A DNA stretch of 64,000 nucleotides from Actinocorallia sp. API 0066 (GCF_020991275.1 NZ_JAJLQY010000009.1:186001-250000); one strand, 5' to 3'; shown: positions 32,334 to 42,110, counted from the first letter of the stretch. The notes: generated from the sequence alone by a model not told the origin. Numbers and translations: made by a program.

Positions 32334-33756
32334 AACGGATCTCCTTGAGCTTGAAGTTGGTGCGGTGGGGCATGGCGGCTTCTGTGTTGCGCGGCATGAG
32401 GGGAAGGTTGTTTTTGTTCGGCACGCGTTGCCCGGGGAGTTGGTAAGGGCGCGGGTGACCGAGGAGACGAAGAGTTTTCTGCGGGCCGACGCGGTGGAGA
32501 TCCTGAAGCCCTCGCCGGACCGGGTGGTGCCGCCGTGTGAGTTCGCGGGGCCCGGACGGTGCGGGGGGTGCGACTGGCAACACGTGGCGCTGCCCGCGCA
32601 GCGGGCGCTGAAGGCCGACGTGGTGGCCGAACAGCTGCGGCGGCTCGCCGGGATCGAGTGGCCGGTGCACGTCGAGGAGGTGGCCGTGCCCGTCCTGTAC
32701 ACCGAGGACGGCGAGCCGATCGCCTCCCCGCCCGGCCTCGGCTGGCGCACCCGCGTGCAGTTCGCGGTGGACGGCGACGGCGGCGTCGGCCTGCGCAAAC
32801 ACCGCTCGCACGACCTCGAGTACGTCGACCGGTGCGTCATCGCCCACCCCGGCGTCGAGATGATCGGGATCGAGCGGCACCTGTGGCCCGGCGCGTCCGG
32901 CGTCGAGGGTGTGGTGTCGGCGGGCACCGGCGACCGGCTCGTGGTGATCTCCGAGCCGAAGGGCAGGCGCGGCCGCGGCGTCCGGGTGCCGCAGCTCGAC
33001 GTGCCCGTCCGGGTCGTCAAGCCCGAGCGGCCGGTCCGGCACGCGCACGGGCAGCACGGGCAGCGCGAGCAGCAGGGCCCGCCGCCGCGCAAGGCCGTCG
33101 TGCCGTTCGTGCGCGAAGAGGCCGCCGGACGGCTCTGGCAGGTCACCGGCAGCGGGTTCTGGCAGGTGCACCCCGGAGCCGCCGACGCGCTCGTCGGCGC
33201 CGTCCTGGGGGCGCTGGAGCCCCAACAGGGGGAGATCGCGCTCGACCTGTTCTGCGGCGTCGGGCTGTTCGCCGGGGCGCTGGGCGAGCGGGTCGGCCGT
33301 GACGGGCTCGTCATCGGCGTGGAGAGCGGCGGGCAGGCCGTCCGCGACGCCAAGTTCAACCTCCGCGACCTGCCGCAGGTGAGCGTCGAACAGGGCAAGG
33401 TCGAAGAGGTGCTGCCGCTGCTGGAGTTCGGCCGCGGCCAGAGCGCGCGGGCCGGTTCGGCCAGGGCGCAGCCCAAGCGCGGCGCGGTGCAGGGCCACCG
33501 GGGCGGCGCGCGGGTGCGCGGCGCCGACATCACCGTGCTGGACCCGCCGCGCGCGGGCGCCGGCGAGAAGGTCGTGGACGCGATCGCCCGGCGCACCAAC
33601 CGGAAGATCGCCTACGTCTCGTGTGACCCGGCGACGCTGGCCCGCGACCTGAAGTACTTCTCCGCGCGCGGATGGACGCTGGCGACGCTGCGCGCCTTCG
33701 ACCTGTTCCCGCAGACCGGCCACGTCGAGTGTGTGGCCTCGCTCGTCCGGGGCTAG
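32326..33756 (+). CDS. TRAM-domain class I RNA methyltransferase (TrmA/RlmD family)
   Basis: A 476-residue S-adenosylmethionine-dependent uracil-C5-type RNA methyltransferase. The N-terminal TRAM domain (1-60) contains [23 protein letters not shown]. Cysteines at 71, 79 and 82 in [12 protein letters not shown], with a later DRC, form the usual 4Fe-4S set. The methyltransferase domain has [15 protein letters not shown], the D-P-P motif [11 protein letters not shown] and the nucleophile loop [13 protein letters not shown]. Target (tRNA or rRNA) cannot be assigned. A His/Gln/Pro-rich insert lies around 240-260. The first 50 codons use unusual T-ending codons compared with the rest. M. tuberculosis has the equivalent gene beside the KimA homologue. 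Confidence 0.9.
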   Translation: MTETDLLELEVGAVGHGGFCVARHEGKVVFVRHALPGELVRARVTEETKSFLRADAVEILKPSPDRVVPPCEFAGPGRCGGCDWQHVALPAQRALKADVVAEQLRRLAGIEWPVHVEEVAVPVLYTEDGEPIASPPGLGWRTRVQFAVDGDGGVGLRKHRSHDLEYVDRCVIAHPGVEMIGIERHLWPGASGVEGVVSAGTGDRLVVISEPKGRRGRGVRVPQLDVPVRVVKPERPVRHAHGQHGQREQQGPPPRKAVVPFVREEAAGRLWQVTGSGFWQVHPGAADALVGAVLGALEPQQGEIALDLFCGVGLFAGALGERVGRDGLVIGVESGGQAVRDAKFNLRDLPQVSVEQGKVEEVLPLLEFGRGQSARAGSARAQPKRGAVQGHRGGARVRGADITVLDPPRAGAGEKVVDAIARRTNRKIAYVSCDPATLARDLKYFSARGWTLATLRAFDLFPQTGHVECVASLVRG

Positions 33757-33784
33757 CAGCGCCCGCCTCCCCCAGGAGTCGCAA

Positions 33785-35068
33785 GTGAGACGTTTCCCCG
33801 AGGGCTTCGTCTGGGGCGCGGCGACCGCCGCCTACCAGATCGAGGGCGCGGTCGCCGAGGACGGCCGCGCGCCGTCCATCTGGGACGGGTTCGGCCCGAT
33901 CCAGGGCGGCGACACCGCCGACGTCGCGTGCGACCACTACCACCGGTACACCGAGGACGTCGGGCACCTGGCCGACCTGGGGGTCGGCGCCTACCGGTTC
34001 TCGGTGTCGTGGCCGCGGGTGCTGCCGGACGGCAAGCCCGAGCCGCGCGGCGTCGACTTCTACTCGCGGTTGGTGGACCTGCTGCTGGAGCGCGGCATCA
34101 CCCCGGCTGTCACGCTCTACCACTGGGATCTGCCGCGCGCGCTTGAGGAGCAGGGAGGCTGGCTCAACCGGGACACCGCGTACCGGTTCGCGGAGTACGC
34201 GCGGGTCGTCGCGGACGCGTTGGGCGACCGGGTGAGCACCTGGATCACCCTGAACGAGCCGTGGTGCGCCGCCTACCTGGGCTACGGGTCGGGGGAGCAC
34301 GCGCCCGGCCGGACCGGCGGCGGGTTCGCCGCCGCGCACCACCTGGGCCTCGCGCACGGCCTGGCCGCGCCGCTGCTGCCCGGCGACGTCGGCGTCACGC
34401 TGAACCCGCACGTCGTGTGGGGTGGGGACGAGGCGGCGGTCCGGCGCGCCGACATGATCGCGAACGGCGTCTTCGAGGGCCCGCTGCTGCGCGGCGCCTA
34501 CCCCGAGGAGCTGTTCGCGGCGACGGCCCACCTCACCGACTGGTCGTTCGTGCGCGACGGCGACACCAAGGTGATCAACGCCCCGCTGGACTTCCTCGGC
34601 GTCAACTACTACTCGGTGACGGTCGTGGAGCCGGGCGGCAAGGGCAAGCCGTCATGGCCGGGCTGCGAGGACCTGAGGTTCTCCTCCGCGCCGGGCGAGC
34701 GCACCGACATGGGCTGGACGATCGCTCCCGAGGGACTCACCGAACTGCTGGTGCGGCTGGCGCGGGAGAATCCGGGACTGCCGCTCGTCGTCACCGAGAA
34801 CGGCGCGGCCTACCCCGAGCCCGTGCACGACGCCCGCCGCGTCGCGTACCTGCACGGCCACCTGGGGGCGGTGCTGGACGCGGTCGAGGCGGGCGCGGAC
34901 GTGCGCGGCTACTACGTCTGGTCGCTGCTGGACAACTTCGAGTGGACCTTCGGCTTCGGCAAGCGCTTCGGCGTCATCCACGTCGACTACGCCACGCGGG
35001 AGCGGACGTGGAAGGACAGCGCGCGCTGGTACCGGTCGGTCGTCGCGGCGGGCGCGCTGCCCTCCTGA
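33785..35068 (+). CDS. GH1 family beta-glucosidase
   Basis: A 427-residue cytoplasmic glycoside hydrolase of family 1, cleaving beta-glucosides (or related beta-glycosides) with retention. N-terminal signature [15 protein letters not shown]; acid/base Glu158 in TLNEPW; nucleophile Glu338 in VTENGA; aglycone-side motif [18 protein letters not shown]. Start GTG at 33785 follows CAGGAG. The TIM barrel is slightly shorter than the 440-480 typical of the family. It follows the methyltransferase by 28 bases but has no functional tie with it. Confidence 0.93.
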   Translation: MRRFPEGFVWGAATAAYQIEGAVAEDGRAPSIWDGFGPIQGGDTADVACDHYHRYTEDVGHLADLGVGAYRFSVSWPRVLPDGKPEPRGVDFYSRLVDLLLERGITPAVTLYHWDLPRALEEQGGWLNRDTAYRFAEYARVVADALGDRVSTWITLNEPWCAAYLGYGSGEHAPGRTGGGFAAAHHLGLAHGLAAPLLPGDVGVTLNPHVVWGGDEAAVRRADMIANGVFEGPLLRGAYPEELFAATAHLTDWSFVRDGDTKVINAPLDFLGVNYYSVTVVEPGGKGKPSWPGCEDLRFSSAPGERTDMGWTIAPEGLTELLVRLARENPGLPLVVTENGAAYPEPVHDARRVAYLHGHLGAVLDAVEAGADVRGYYVWSLLDNFEWTFGFGKRFGVIHVDYATRERTWKDSARWYRSVVAAGALPS

Positions 35069-35089
35069 GCCCTCAGCGGGCGCGGCGGG

Positions 35090-35545
35090 TCAGCACTTCT
35101 TGCCGCCCGCCTTGCTGTTCCAGGTGCACCCGTCGACGCGCCGGTCGGCGGGGTCGAACAGGTACACGGCGCCCTTGACGTTCGGCAGCACGTGCTTGCG
35201 GAAGCCCTGGTACACGTACTTCTTTGTCTTCTTGCCCTCGCCCATGCGCATGGTGACGCTCGCGCCGGGCGCGACCACGACGTTGCGGGCCGGGAAGTAG
35301 AAGACGTACTTGGAGTCGGCCAGCCGTGGCTTCTGGCCGATGGTCCACCCTGCCAGGTTGACCTTCTTGCGGCTCTTGTTCGTCACGGTGACGTACTCGC
35401 CGTTGACGTTCTTCTTGGTGTCCTTGCCCTTGGCGTCGTACTTCACATAGGTGATCTGCACGTTGGGGGCCGCCTGCGCGGGCGCGGCGGCGAGCGTCGC
35501 GAGCGGCAGGGCTACGGCGAGGGCACCGATCAGGGGCGTGCGCAT
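35090..35545 (-). CDS. Secreted lamin-tail-domain protein
   Basis: A 151-residue exported protein. A clear signal peptide (1-25, cleavage after APAQA) precedes a lamin-tail (LTD) domain with VQITYVKYDAKGKD, NGEYVTVTNKSRKKVNLAGW and VAPGASVTMRMGEG. Two cysteines near the end (in DGCTW and the final KKC) could pair. LTD domains occur in secreted nucleases and adhesins; single-domain forms have no known role. The start ATG at 35545 is followed by MRTPLIGALAVALPL. It is convergent with the GH1 gene. Confidence 0.88.
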   Translation of the reverse strand: MRTPLIGALAVALPLATLAAAPAQAAPNVQITYVKYDAKGKDTKKNVNGEYVTVTNKSRKKVNLAGWTIGQKPRLADSKYVFYFPARNVVVAPGASVTMRMGEGKKTKKYVYQGFRKHVLPNVKGAVYLFDPADRRVDGCTWNSKAGGKKC

Positions 35546-35706
35546 CGGCGGTTCGTCTCCGATCTCGTCCGGGGGAGTCAGCAGACTACTGGCAACGTGA
35601 CCGAAATGTCGCCATGGGCGCGGGAGATATAAGACATCCGGTCAACAGCGAAGAGGCGGCACGCGGGCGCGCGCCGCCCCTTCCGGGAGCTTGGGCGGGG
35701 GTCTTC

Positions 35707-35976
35707 TCAGGTGGAGAAGAGCATTCCGAAGAGGCTGGGGCCGTGGTGCCTGCGGTGGTGTCCGTGGTGGCCCCAGCCGGGCTGCACGGGCTGGACGACG
35801 ACCTGCGGGGCCGCCGGGGGAGGGGGTGCCTGGCGCCACTGGCTCTCGATCCGGGCCAGGGTCTCCAGCTCGCCGTAGTCGAGGAAGATCCCCCGACACA
35901 TCTCGCATTGTTCGATGTGGACCCCGTTACGGTCGAAGGTCCGCATCGTGCCCCGACATTTCGGGCACTGAAGCAT
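35707..35976 (-). CDS. TFIIB-type zinc-ribbon protein
   Basis: An 89-residue protein: CPKC (4-7) and CEMC about 20 residues later form one zinc site; sequence between is GTMRTFDRNGVHIEQ, then GIFLDYGELETLARIE. The C-terminal half is Pro-rich, then His-rich (GWGHHGHHRRHHG) and ends SLFGMLFST. zf-TFIIB proteins of this size are common in actinomycetes without known function; the His cluster may also bind metal. ATG at 35976 is taken; a GTG nine bases upstream is also possible. Confidence 0.85.
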   Translation of the reverse strand: MLQCPKCRGTMRTFDRNGVHIEQCEMCRGIFLDYGELETLARIESQWRQAPPPPAAPQVVVQPVQPGWGHHGHHRRHHGPSLFGMLFST

Positions 35977-36052
35977 GTCCGCCACCTTTCCATCGCGGCT
36001 CCGCACCGCGACAGGCGTTCTGCGCAGCTGATTGTGAGGGCACCATACGCCA

Positions 36053-36904
36053 TCAACCTGTACGTGAGCTGCTGATCCGGTCACAAGCGTCGATAAGGGT
36101 CGTCTCGTACTCATTGAGCGTCCGTCCCTCATCCACAGCCTTTGAGACGCAGCGCGCGGCCGTTTGGATCGCCAGAGCCTGTGCCGGAATGTCCAATCTT
36201 GTCCAGGGGTCGGCGCCGAGGTCCACACCGCCGTGCGTGAGATAAGAGGAAAGGAACCTCCGCCAGACGTCGGGCGGCAGCACCCCGGCCGCGAACAGGC
36301 CCGCCGGACGCGCCAGATCCCACACCGGATCGCCCAGTCCGAGGTCGTCCACGTCGATGAGGAGCCACCGCCCGCGATGCCGCACGAGCTGGCCCAGATG
36401 GAAGTCGCCGTGCACGACGCACCGGTGCCCGGCCGGCTCCAGCACCTCCGGCAGCGTCGCGTAGGCGCGCAGCACCGATCTGGCCGCAGGCGTGTCGGGG
36501 AGCGGACGGGAAAGGATCTCCCGCACCCTCAACGGCGCGCCCTGCACCGGCAGCCCTGACGGCACGGGCAGCGCGTGCAGGGCGGCGAGGATCCTCCCGG
36601 CCTCCTCCCAGGGCGCCCCCACGGGGTCGGACGGGTCGACCGGTTCTCCGGCGGGCCAGAGCGACACCGTCCGCCCCGAGACGTCCCGGGGAACCCCCAG
36701 CGGGGCCAGGAACAGCTCGGGATGCGCGGCGGCGAAGGAGGCGCGCTCGGCGAGTAGGGTGGAGCCCACGCCGTGCGCCTTGGCCACCACCGCGCCCACC
36801 CGGACGACGAGGACGTCGTGGCGCTGGTAGAGCACGATGGCGGTGCCGGCGCCGCCCGAGCCCCCGGCCAGCGCGGCAAGCTCTTCGATCACCGGGTGAG
36901 TCAA
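36053..36904 (-). CDS. Aminoglycoside phosphotransferase-family kinase
   Basis: A 283-residue cytoplasmic small-molecule kinase of the APH/choline-kinase fold. The Brenner motif VVHGDFHLGQL carries the catalytic Asp, and the metal-binding DFG equivalent is IDVDDLGLGDP. An N-terminal lobe with VVAKAHGVGSTLLAERAS is present. The start is TTG at 36904, directly after GAGGTGA; an alternative GTG lies four codons inside. Similar actinobacterial genes are rarely resistance determinants, and the substrate is unknown. It is divergent from psd. Confidence 0.8.
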   Translation of the reverse strand: MTHPVIEELAALAGGSGGAGTAIVLYQRHDVLVVRVGAVVAKAHGVGSTLLAERASFAAAHPELFLAPLGVPRDVSGRTVSLWPAGEPVDPSDPVGAPWEEAGRILAALHALPVPSGLPVQGAPLRVREILSRPLPDTPAARSVLRAYATLPEVLEPAGHRCVVHGDFHLGQLVRHRGRWLLIDVDDLGLGDPVWDLARPAGLFAAGVLPPDVWRRFLSSYLTHGGVDLGADPWTRLDIPAQALAIQTAARCVSKAVDEGRTLNEYETTLIDACDRISSSRTG

Positions 36905-37072
36905 TCACCTCATGCCGCGTGGCGGGAGAACTGGGCAGAATGCGCCTCATCGCGGGAATTTCGCGCTACGTTGAGGAGATCACGCCCTTCGTCCCGTCGG
37001 TTGGTGTGACGAGCCTCGCATTGAGTAAGCTCGCTCGAACGAGTGGTCCCAAATCTAGGAGTTGAAGAGACA

Positions 37073-37711
37073 GTGCCCGGTCCCCACGAGCCGGAGGCGC
37101 GCCTCGCGTTCGCGCGCGGCGCCGGACCCTGGCTGGTTCCCGGACTGGTGGGCGCGGCCGGTGCCGTCCTGCTGACCCGGCGGTCACGGTATCGCGTCCC
37201 GGTGGCCGCGGTCGCCACGGCGGCGGCGGCCGGCCTGACCTGGTTCTTCCGCGACCCGCCCCGCCACGGCGAGGGCCTGCTGCTGTCGGGGGCCGACGGC
37301 GTGGTGCAGAGCATCACCCCGTGGCCGGACGGCCGCACCCGGGTCGCGATCTTCATGAGCCCGCTCGACGTGCACGTCAACCGGGCGCCGATCGCGGGCA
37401 AGATCCTGTCGGTCGAGCACGTGCCCGGCGGGCACGTCCCGGCCTTCAACAAGGAGAGCGACCGCAACGAGCGGGTGGTCTGGCGCTTCGACACCGAGAT
37501 CGGCGAGCTCGAGTGCGTGCAGATCGCCGGCACCGTCGCCCGGCGCATCGTGCCCTACCTGGACGAGGGCGTCACGGTGGAGCAGGGCGAGCGGCTCGGC
37601 CTGATCAGGTTCGGGTCGCGCTTCGACACCTACCTCCCGCCCGGAGTCGAGCCAGCGGTGACCGTCGGCCAGAAGACCCGAGCCGGTGAGACGCGCCTTG
37701 TCCACGGCTGA
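37073..37711 (+). CDS. psd: Phosphatidylserine decarboxylase
   Basis: Converts phosphatidylserine to phosphatidylethanolamine at the membrane. This is the compact (212-residue) archaeal/actinobacterial form: membrane segments about 25-60, then FFRDPPR, IFMSPLDVHVNRAP, GHVPAFNKESDRNERV and the self-cleavage site RFGSRFDTYLP, where the Ser of GS becomes the pyruvoyl group. The GTG at 37073 is preferred, with GAAGAG just upstream; an in-frame GTG at 37043 is also open. The pssA start lies 26 bases inside this gene. Confidence 0.92.
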   Translation: MPGPHEPEARLAFARGAGPWLVPGLVGAAGAVLLTRRSRYRVPVAAVATAAAAGLTWFFRDPPRHGEGLLLSGADGVVQSITPWPDGRTRVAIFMSPLDVHVNRAPIAGKILSVEHVPGGHVPAFNKESDRNERVVWRFDTEIGELECVQIAGTVARRIVPYLDEGVTVEQGERLGLIRFGSRFDTYLPPGVEPAVTVGQKTRAGETRLVHG

Positions 37712-38540
37712 GACCGAGTGCGCCACGACCGAGCGACTGTCCCCGGCGGACTTCCTGACGCTCGGCAACGCCCTGTGCGGCATCGCCGCGCTGCGCAGCA
37801 TCATGGTCCAGGGCGACTTCTCCGGCACGAACAGCCGCCTGTTCGCGGGCGCCGTGCTGCTCATGCTGATCGGCGCGGTCTGCGACCTGTTCGACGGGCG
37901 GATGGCCCGGCGCTGGCGCAGCACCCCCTACGGCCCGCACCTGGACAACCTCGCCGACGTGATCACCTTCGGGCTCGTCCCGGCCGCGATGACGCTGGCG
38001 TGGGTCGGCTTCGACGACGACTGGGCGATGCCCGCGATGGTCGCCGCCGCCGCGTTCTTCCTGGCGATCGTCGTCCGGCTCGCCCGGTACGTCACGGCGG
38101 CGCCGGAACCGGGGATCTTCCGTGGTATGCCCGCGCCGCTGTGCGCGTTCACCGTGGTCTGTGTGATCGTGCTGGAGCCGCCGGTGCCGATGGCGCTCGC
38201 CGCGATCGGCTGTGTGGCGCTGCTCGCGGTCAGCCGCCTGCCGTTCCCCAAGCCCACGAGCCGCACCCTCGTCGCCGTCATGGTGGTGTGGGCGGCCTGC
38301 GGCGCGGCGTCGGTGGTGGCCTGGGCGGCGGGTCTGCCCGGCGGTGAGACGGGGATGCGCTTCACCGCGGCCTCCGAGCTCTTCGCCGCCTGCATGATCC
38401 CGGTGATCATGCTGAAGCTGCGGCACACGACGCGCGACCGGTTCGCGCCGCGCACGACGCGCCGCCGCACCCTGCCGCGCCCCCGGCGGCGGGTGGTCCG
38501 GGGGGCCGGTACGTCCCGTCGTGTCCGTCTTCGCCGCTAG
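37686..38540 (+). CDS. pssA: CDP-diacylglycerol-serine O-phosphatidyltransferase
   Basis: Makes phosphatidylserine from CDP-diacylglycerol and serine, supplying the substrate for psd. A 284-residue membrane protein with the CDP-alcohol phosphotransferase motif DGRMARRWRSTPYGPHLDNL (D-G-x2-A-R-x8-G-x3-D-x3-D, about 73-95). Six or so hydrophobic segments follow. The C-terminal 30 residues are strongly basic. GTG at 37686 overlaps the end of psd by 26 bases, so the two are translated from one message. A terminator follows. Confidence 0.92.
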   Translation: MRRALSTAETECATTERLSPADFLTLGNALCGIAALRSIMVQGDFSGTNSRLFAGAVLLMLIGAVCDLFDGRMARRWRSTPYGPHLDNLADVITFGLVPAAMTLAWVGFDDDWAMPAMVAAAAFFLAIVVRLARYVTAAPEPGIFRGMPAPLCAFTVVCVIVLEPPVPMALAAIGCVALLAVSRLPFPKPTSRTLVAVMVVWAACGAASVVAWAAGLPGGETGMRFTAASELFAACMIPVIMLKLRHTTRDRFAPRTTRRRTLPRPRRRVVRGAGTSRRVRLRR

Positions 38541-38555
38541 TCTGACGTGTCGAGC

Positions 38556-38581
38556 AGCCCCGGTCCCACCCCGCCGGGGCT
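38556..38581 (+). terminator. Terminator after psd-pssA
   Basis: AGCCCCGG (38556-38563) pairs with CCGGGGCT (38574-38581) around a 10-base loop, followed by TCCTGCTTTT. Confidence 0.75.
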
Positions 38582-38683
38582 TCCTGCTTTTCGGCTGCTT
38601 TTTCGGGACCTCGGGCGGAATAGCCGAGTGGTCCGTTCCGCTTCTAAACTTGAGCGTTCAATGATGGCGGGACGAGGAGCACC

Positions 38684-39457
38684 ATGACCACCGCAGCGAA
38701 GATGCCGACCCTGTACCTGAGCCACGGCGCGCCGCCGCTCGCCGACGACCCGCGCTGGCCCGGCCAACTCGCCGCCTGGGCGGCCGACCTGCCCAGGCCC
38801 GAGGCCGTGCTCATGGTCTCCGCGCACTGGGAGGACGCGCCCCTGGCGATCGGCGCGACCACAACGATCCCGCTCGTCTACGACTTCTGGGGCTTCCCGC
38901 AGCACTACTACGAGGTCCAGTACCGGGCGCCGGGCGCGCCCGCGCTGGCCGAGCGGGTGCGCAAGCTGATCAAAGGCGCCCAGGACGTGCCCGACCGGGG
39001 CCTCGACCACGGCGCCTACGTGCCGCTCGTGGAGATGTACCCGGAAGCCGACGTGCCCGTCCTGCAGATCTCGATGCCGACCCTCGACCCTGCGGCGCTC
39101 TACGAGATCGGCCGGAAGCTCGCGCCGCTGCGGGACGAGGGAGTCCTGATCGTCGGCAGCGGCTTCTTCACCCACAACCTGCGGGGCCTGACCCCCGGCG
39201 CGGCCGAGGACCAGGCGCCCGGCTGGTCGAAGGAGTTCGACGCCTGGGGCCGGGAGGCGCTCGCCGCCCACGACGTGGACGGCCTCCTGGACTTCCTGCA
39301 CAAGGCGCCCGCCGGCCGCCTGGCCCACCCCAGGACCGAGCACTTCGCGCCCCTCTTCGTCACGCTGGGGGCCGCGCAGGACGACCTGGGCGCGCAGCGC
39401 ACCCCGATCGACGGGTTCTGGATGGGGCTGTCCAAGCGCTCGGTCCAGCTCGGCTGA
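38684..39457 (+). CDS. DODA-type extradiol dioxygenase (4,5-DOPA dioxygenase/YgiD family)
   Basis: A 257-residue metal-dependent ring-cleavage dioxygenase homologue. Metal ligands expected from the family are visible: His14 in LYLSHGAPP, His in VSAHWED, and the catalytic His in RGLDHGAYVPL and in FFTHNLRG. The family binds Zn2+ or Fe2+ and opens catechol rings; the natural substrate of bacterial members is unclear. ATG follows ACGAGGAGCACC. A small dyad TTGAGCGTTCAA (38650-38661) lies upstream. It is convergent with the LacI gene of the maltose-type operon. Confidence 0.88.
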   Translation: MTTAAKMPTLYLSHGAPPLADDPRWPGQLAAWAADLPRPEAVLMVSAHWEDAPLAIGATTTIPLVYDFWGFPQHYYEVQYRAPGAPALAERVRKLIKGAQDVPDRGLDHGAYVPLVEMYPEADVPVLQISMPTLDPAALYEIGRKLAPLRDEGVLIVGSGFFTHNLRGLTPGAAEDQAPGWSKEFDAWGREALAAHDVDGLLDFLHKAPAGRLAHPRTEHFAPLFVTLGAAQDDLGAQRTPIDGFWMGLSKRSVQLG

Positions 39458-39475
39458 TCGCCCGAGCCCTGGACG

Positions 39476-40492
39476 TCAGGCGGGGCGCGGCACCGGCCCG
39501 GTGGAGCGGCGGACGACGAGCTCCGGCCGGTACAGCAGCTCCGCGCGCGGCACCCGGTTCCCGCCGATCTCGTCCAGGAGCTGGCCCGCCGCCGCGATCG
39601 CCATCTCCCGGACGGGCTGCCGGATCGTCGTCAGCGCCGGATCCAGGTACGGGACGAGCGGCGAGTCGTCGAACCCGACGACCGACACGTCGCCCGGCAC
39701 GGAGAGCCCGCGCTGGCGGGCGGTGCGGATCGCGCCGATCGCCATGATGTCGCTGCCGCAGCAGATCGCCGTGCAGCCCGCGTCCAGCAGCTGCGCGGCG
39801 GCGGCCTGCCCGCCCTCGACGGTGAACAGCGACGTCGCGATGAGCTTCTCCGGCTCGGTCTCGCCCAGCCGCGCCTTCATCGCCCGCGCGAACCCCTCGG
39901 ACTTGCGGATCGACGGGACGAACCTGGCCTGCCCGACCGCCAGCCCGATCCGGGTGTGGCCGAGCGAGACCAGGTGCTCCACCGCCATCTCGATCGAGGC
40001 GACGTCGTCGTTGGAGATGAAGGGCGCGTCCACGCCCTCCCGGTACCCGTTGACGAGCACCAGCGGCAGGCCCCGGTCCCGCAGCCGCCGGTAGCGGGTG
40101 AGGTCGGACGTGGAGTCGGCGTGCATGCCGCTCACCACGATGATCCCGGCCACGTCCCGCTCCAGCAGCAGCTCGGTGTAGTCGTCCTCGCGGACCCCGC
40201 CCGGCGTCTGGGTGCACAGCACCGCCGTGTACCCGGACATGACCAGCGCCGACTCCAGGGTCTGCGCGAACACCGGGAAGACCGGGTTGGTCAGCTCCGG
40301 CAGGATCAGCCCGATCAGGCCCGCGCGCTGCTGGCGCAAGCGCGGGGGCCTGTCGTAGCCGAGGACGTCCAGTGCCTCCAGCACCGCCTGCCGGGTGCCG
40401 GGGGAGACGCCGGGCCTGCCGTTGAGCACGCGGCTCACGGTCGCCTCGCTGACCCCCGCTTGGGCCGCGATGTCGGCCAGCCGTGTCGCCAT
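39476..40492 (-). CDS. LacI-family repressor of the maltodextrin-type operon (MalR-like)
   Basis: A 338-residue repressor: HTH MATRLADIAAQAGVSEATVS, hinge ALDVLGYDRPPRL, effector domain to the end with CCGSDIMAIGAIRTARQRG and DVSVVGFDDSPLVPYLDP. ATG at 40492 lies ten bases after the alpha-glucosidase stop, so it is the last gene of the sugar operon. Streptomyces MalR has the same relation to malEFG and aglA. The three TTGCA-containing dyads upstream of the binding-protein gene are its probable targets; maltose or maltodextrin would be the natural effector, by analogy. Confidence 0.9.
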   Translation of the reverse strand: MATRLADIAAQAGVSEATVSRVLNGRPGVSPGTRQAVLEALDVLGYDRPPRLRQQRAGLIGLILPELTNPVFPVFAQTLESALVMSGYTAVLCTQTPGGVREDDYTELLLERDVAGIIVVSGMHADSTSDLTRYRRLRDRGLPLVLVNGYREGVDAPFISNDDVASIEMAVEHLVSLGHTRIGLAVGQARFVPSIRKSEGFARAMKARLGETEPEKLIATSLFTVEGGQAAAAQLLDAGCTAICCGSDIMAIGAIRTARQRGLSVPGDVSVVGFDDSPLVPYLDPALTTIRQPVREMAIAAAGQLLDEIGGNRVPRAELLYRPELVVRRSTGPVPRPA

Positions 40493-40502
40493 GATCCTCA
40501 AT

Positions 40503-42110
40503 TTACCGTTCGTCGAGGTCACCGCGCCCGCTCGTCCACCAGACGGCGGCGTCGGCGGGCAGGGTGACGTGTCCGTCTTCGACGGCCAGGGGGACGCTGG
40601 AGACGGTGATCCGGCCCGGCACCGCGATCCGCGCGGGCGCCGGGGAGAGGTTCACCGCGGCGCCGAACCCGGGTTCGCGGCGCAGCCGCAGCACCCCGTC
40701 CGGCGCGTCCTCCCAGTCGAGCTCACCGTCGCCGAGCGCAGGGTCCTCCCGCCTGACGGACAACGCCCTACGGTACAGGGCCAGCGTGGACTCCGGGTCG
40801 GACTCCTGCGCGGCGACCGTGAGCGGCGTCCACGAGGCGGGGATCGGCAGCCACGTGTCGGCGGACGCGCCGAACCCGAACGGCGGGACGTCGCCCGTCC
40901 AGGGCAGCGGCACCCGGCAGCCGTCGCGGCCCGCCTCGGCGCCCCGGCCCAGCTGCGGGTCGAGCCGGTACTCCGGCGGCAGGTCCAGGACCTCGGGCAG
41001 GCCGAGCTCCTCGCCCTGGTAGACGTACGCGGAACCGGGCAGCGCCAGCATGAGCAGGATCGCCGCCCGTGCCCGGCGCAGCCCGGCCTCCCCGTCCCCG
41101 AACCTGGTGACGTGGCGGCGCACGTCGTGGTTGGACAGGACCCAGGTCGTCGGGGCGCCGACCGCCGTCGACGTCGCCAGGGACTCGTCGATCACCGCGC
41201 GCTGGGTCGGCGCCGCCCAGTCCGCGCCCAGGTAGTGGAAGTTGAACGCCTGGTGCGCCTCGTCCGGCCTGACGTAGCGGGCCAGCCGCTCCGGGGTGGA
41301 CGCCCACGCCTCGGCGACGGCGATCCGCTCGCCCGGGTAGGAGTCCAGGAGGGCGCGCCACCTGCGGTGGATGGCGTGCACGCCATCCTGGTCGAAGTAG
41401 GGGAGCGGCTCGGTGCCGAGCATCCGTGACTGGTCGGCGTGGCCCACGTCGGGCAGGCCAGCGGGCTTGACCATGCCGTGCGCGACGTCGATCCGGAACC
41501 CGTCGACGCCCAGGTCGAGCCAGAACCTGAGGATGTCGTCGAACTCGTCGGCTACCTCCGGGTTGTCCCAGTTCAGGTCGGGCTGTTCGGGCGCGAACAG
41601 GTGCAGGTACCACTGGTCGTCCGGGGCCGCGCGGGTCCAGGCGGGGCCGCCGAACACCGACTCCCAGTCGTTCGGCGGCTCGGTGCCGTCCGGGCCACGG
41701 CCGTCGCGGAAGTGGTAGCGCGCGCGCTCGGGTGAGCCGGGAGGCGACGCGAGGGCCTCGACGAACCAGGCGTGCCGGTCGGACGTGTGGTTCGGCACCA
41801 CGTCCACGATGATCCGCAGGCCGAGCCCGTGCGCGTCGGAGATGAGCGCGCGGGCGTCGTCAAGGTCGCCGAACAGGGGATCGACCCTGCGGTAGTCGGC
41901 GACGTCGTACCCGAAGTCGGCCATCGGCGAGCGGTAGAACGGCGTCAGCCACACCGCGTCCACGCCGAGTTCGGCGAGGTAGGGCAGGCGCGCCCGGATG
42001 CCGGGCAGGTCGCCGATCCCGTCGCCGTTCCCGTCGGCGAAGCTGCGGACGTAGATCTGGTAGATCACCGCGTCCCGCCACCAGCGGGTGGCGACCGTGG
42101 ATCCCTGCAT
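40503..42110 (-). CDS. aglA: GH13 alpha-glucosidase
   Basis: A 535-residue cytoplasmic enzyme of family GH13 (alpha-glucosidase/oligo-1,6-glucosidase type) that degrades imported malto-oligosaccharides. Conserved regions: DVVPNHTSD (region I), GFRIDVAHGM with the nucleophile Asp (II), IAVAEAW with the acid/base Glu (III) and LSNHDVRRH (IV). It opens WWRDAVIYQIYVRSFADGNGDG. The position between the permease genes and the repressor supports a maltose/trehalose-type role. Exact linkage preference is not decidable. Confidence 0.9.
   Translation of the reverse strand: MQGSTVATRWWRDAVIYQIYVRSFADGNGDGIGDLPGIRARLPYLAELGVDAVWLTPFYRSPMADFGYDVADYRRVDPLFGDLDDARALISDAHGLGLRIIVDVVPNHTSDRHAWFVEALASPPGSPERARYHFRDGRGPDGTEPPNDWESVFGGPAWTRAAPDDQWYLHLFAPEQPDLNWDNPEVADEFDDILRFWLDLGVDGFRIDVAHGMVKPAGLPDVGHADQSRMLGTEPLPYFDQDGVHAIHRRWRALLDSYPGERIAVAEAWASTPERLARYVRPDEAHQAFNFHYLGADWAAPTQRAVIDESLATSTAVGAPTTWVLSNHDVRRHVTRFGDGEAGLRRARAAILLMLALPGSAYVYQGEELGLPEVLDLPPEYRLDPQLGRGAEAGRDGCRVPLPWTGDVPPFGFGASADTWLPIPASWTPLTVAAQESDPESTLALYRRALSVRREDPALGDGELDWEDAPDGVLRLRREPGFGAAVNLSPAPARIAVPGRITVSSVPLAVEDGHVTLPADAAVWWTSGRGDLDER

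Noticed and set aside
29559-33599. Open minus-strand frame of 1346 codons
   Set aside because: Antisense to kimA and the methyltransferase; only the terminal 222 codons (from 30227) are protein-like, as ceoB.
38650-38661. TTGAGCGTTCAA dyad upstream of the DODA dioxygenase as an operator
   Set aside because: Only four paired bases per arm and no neighbouring regulator gene; too weak to list as a site.
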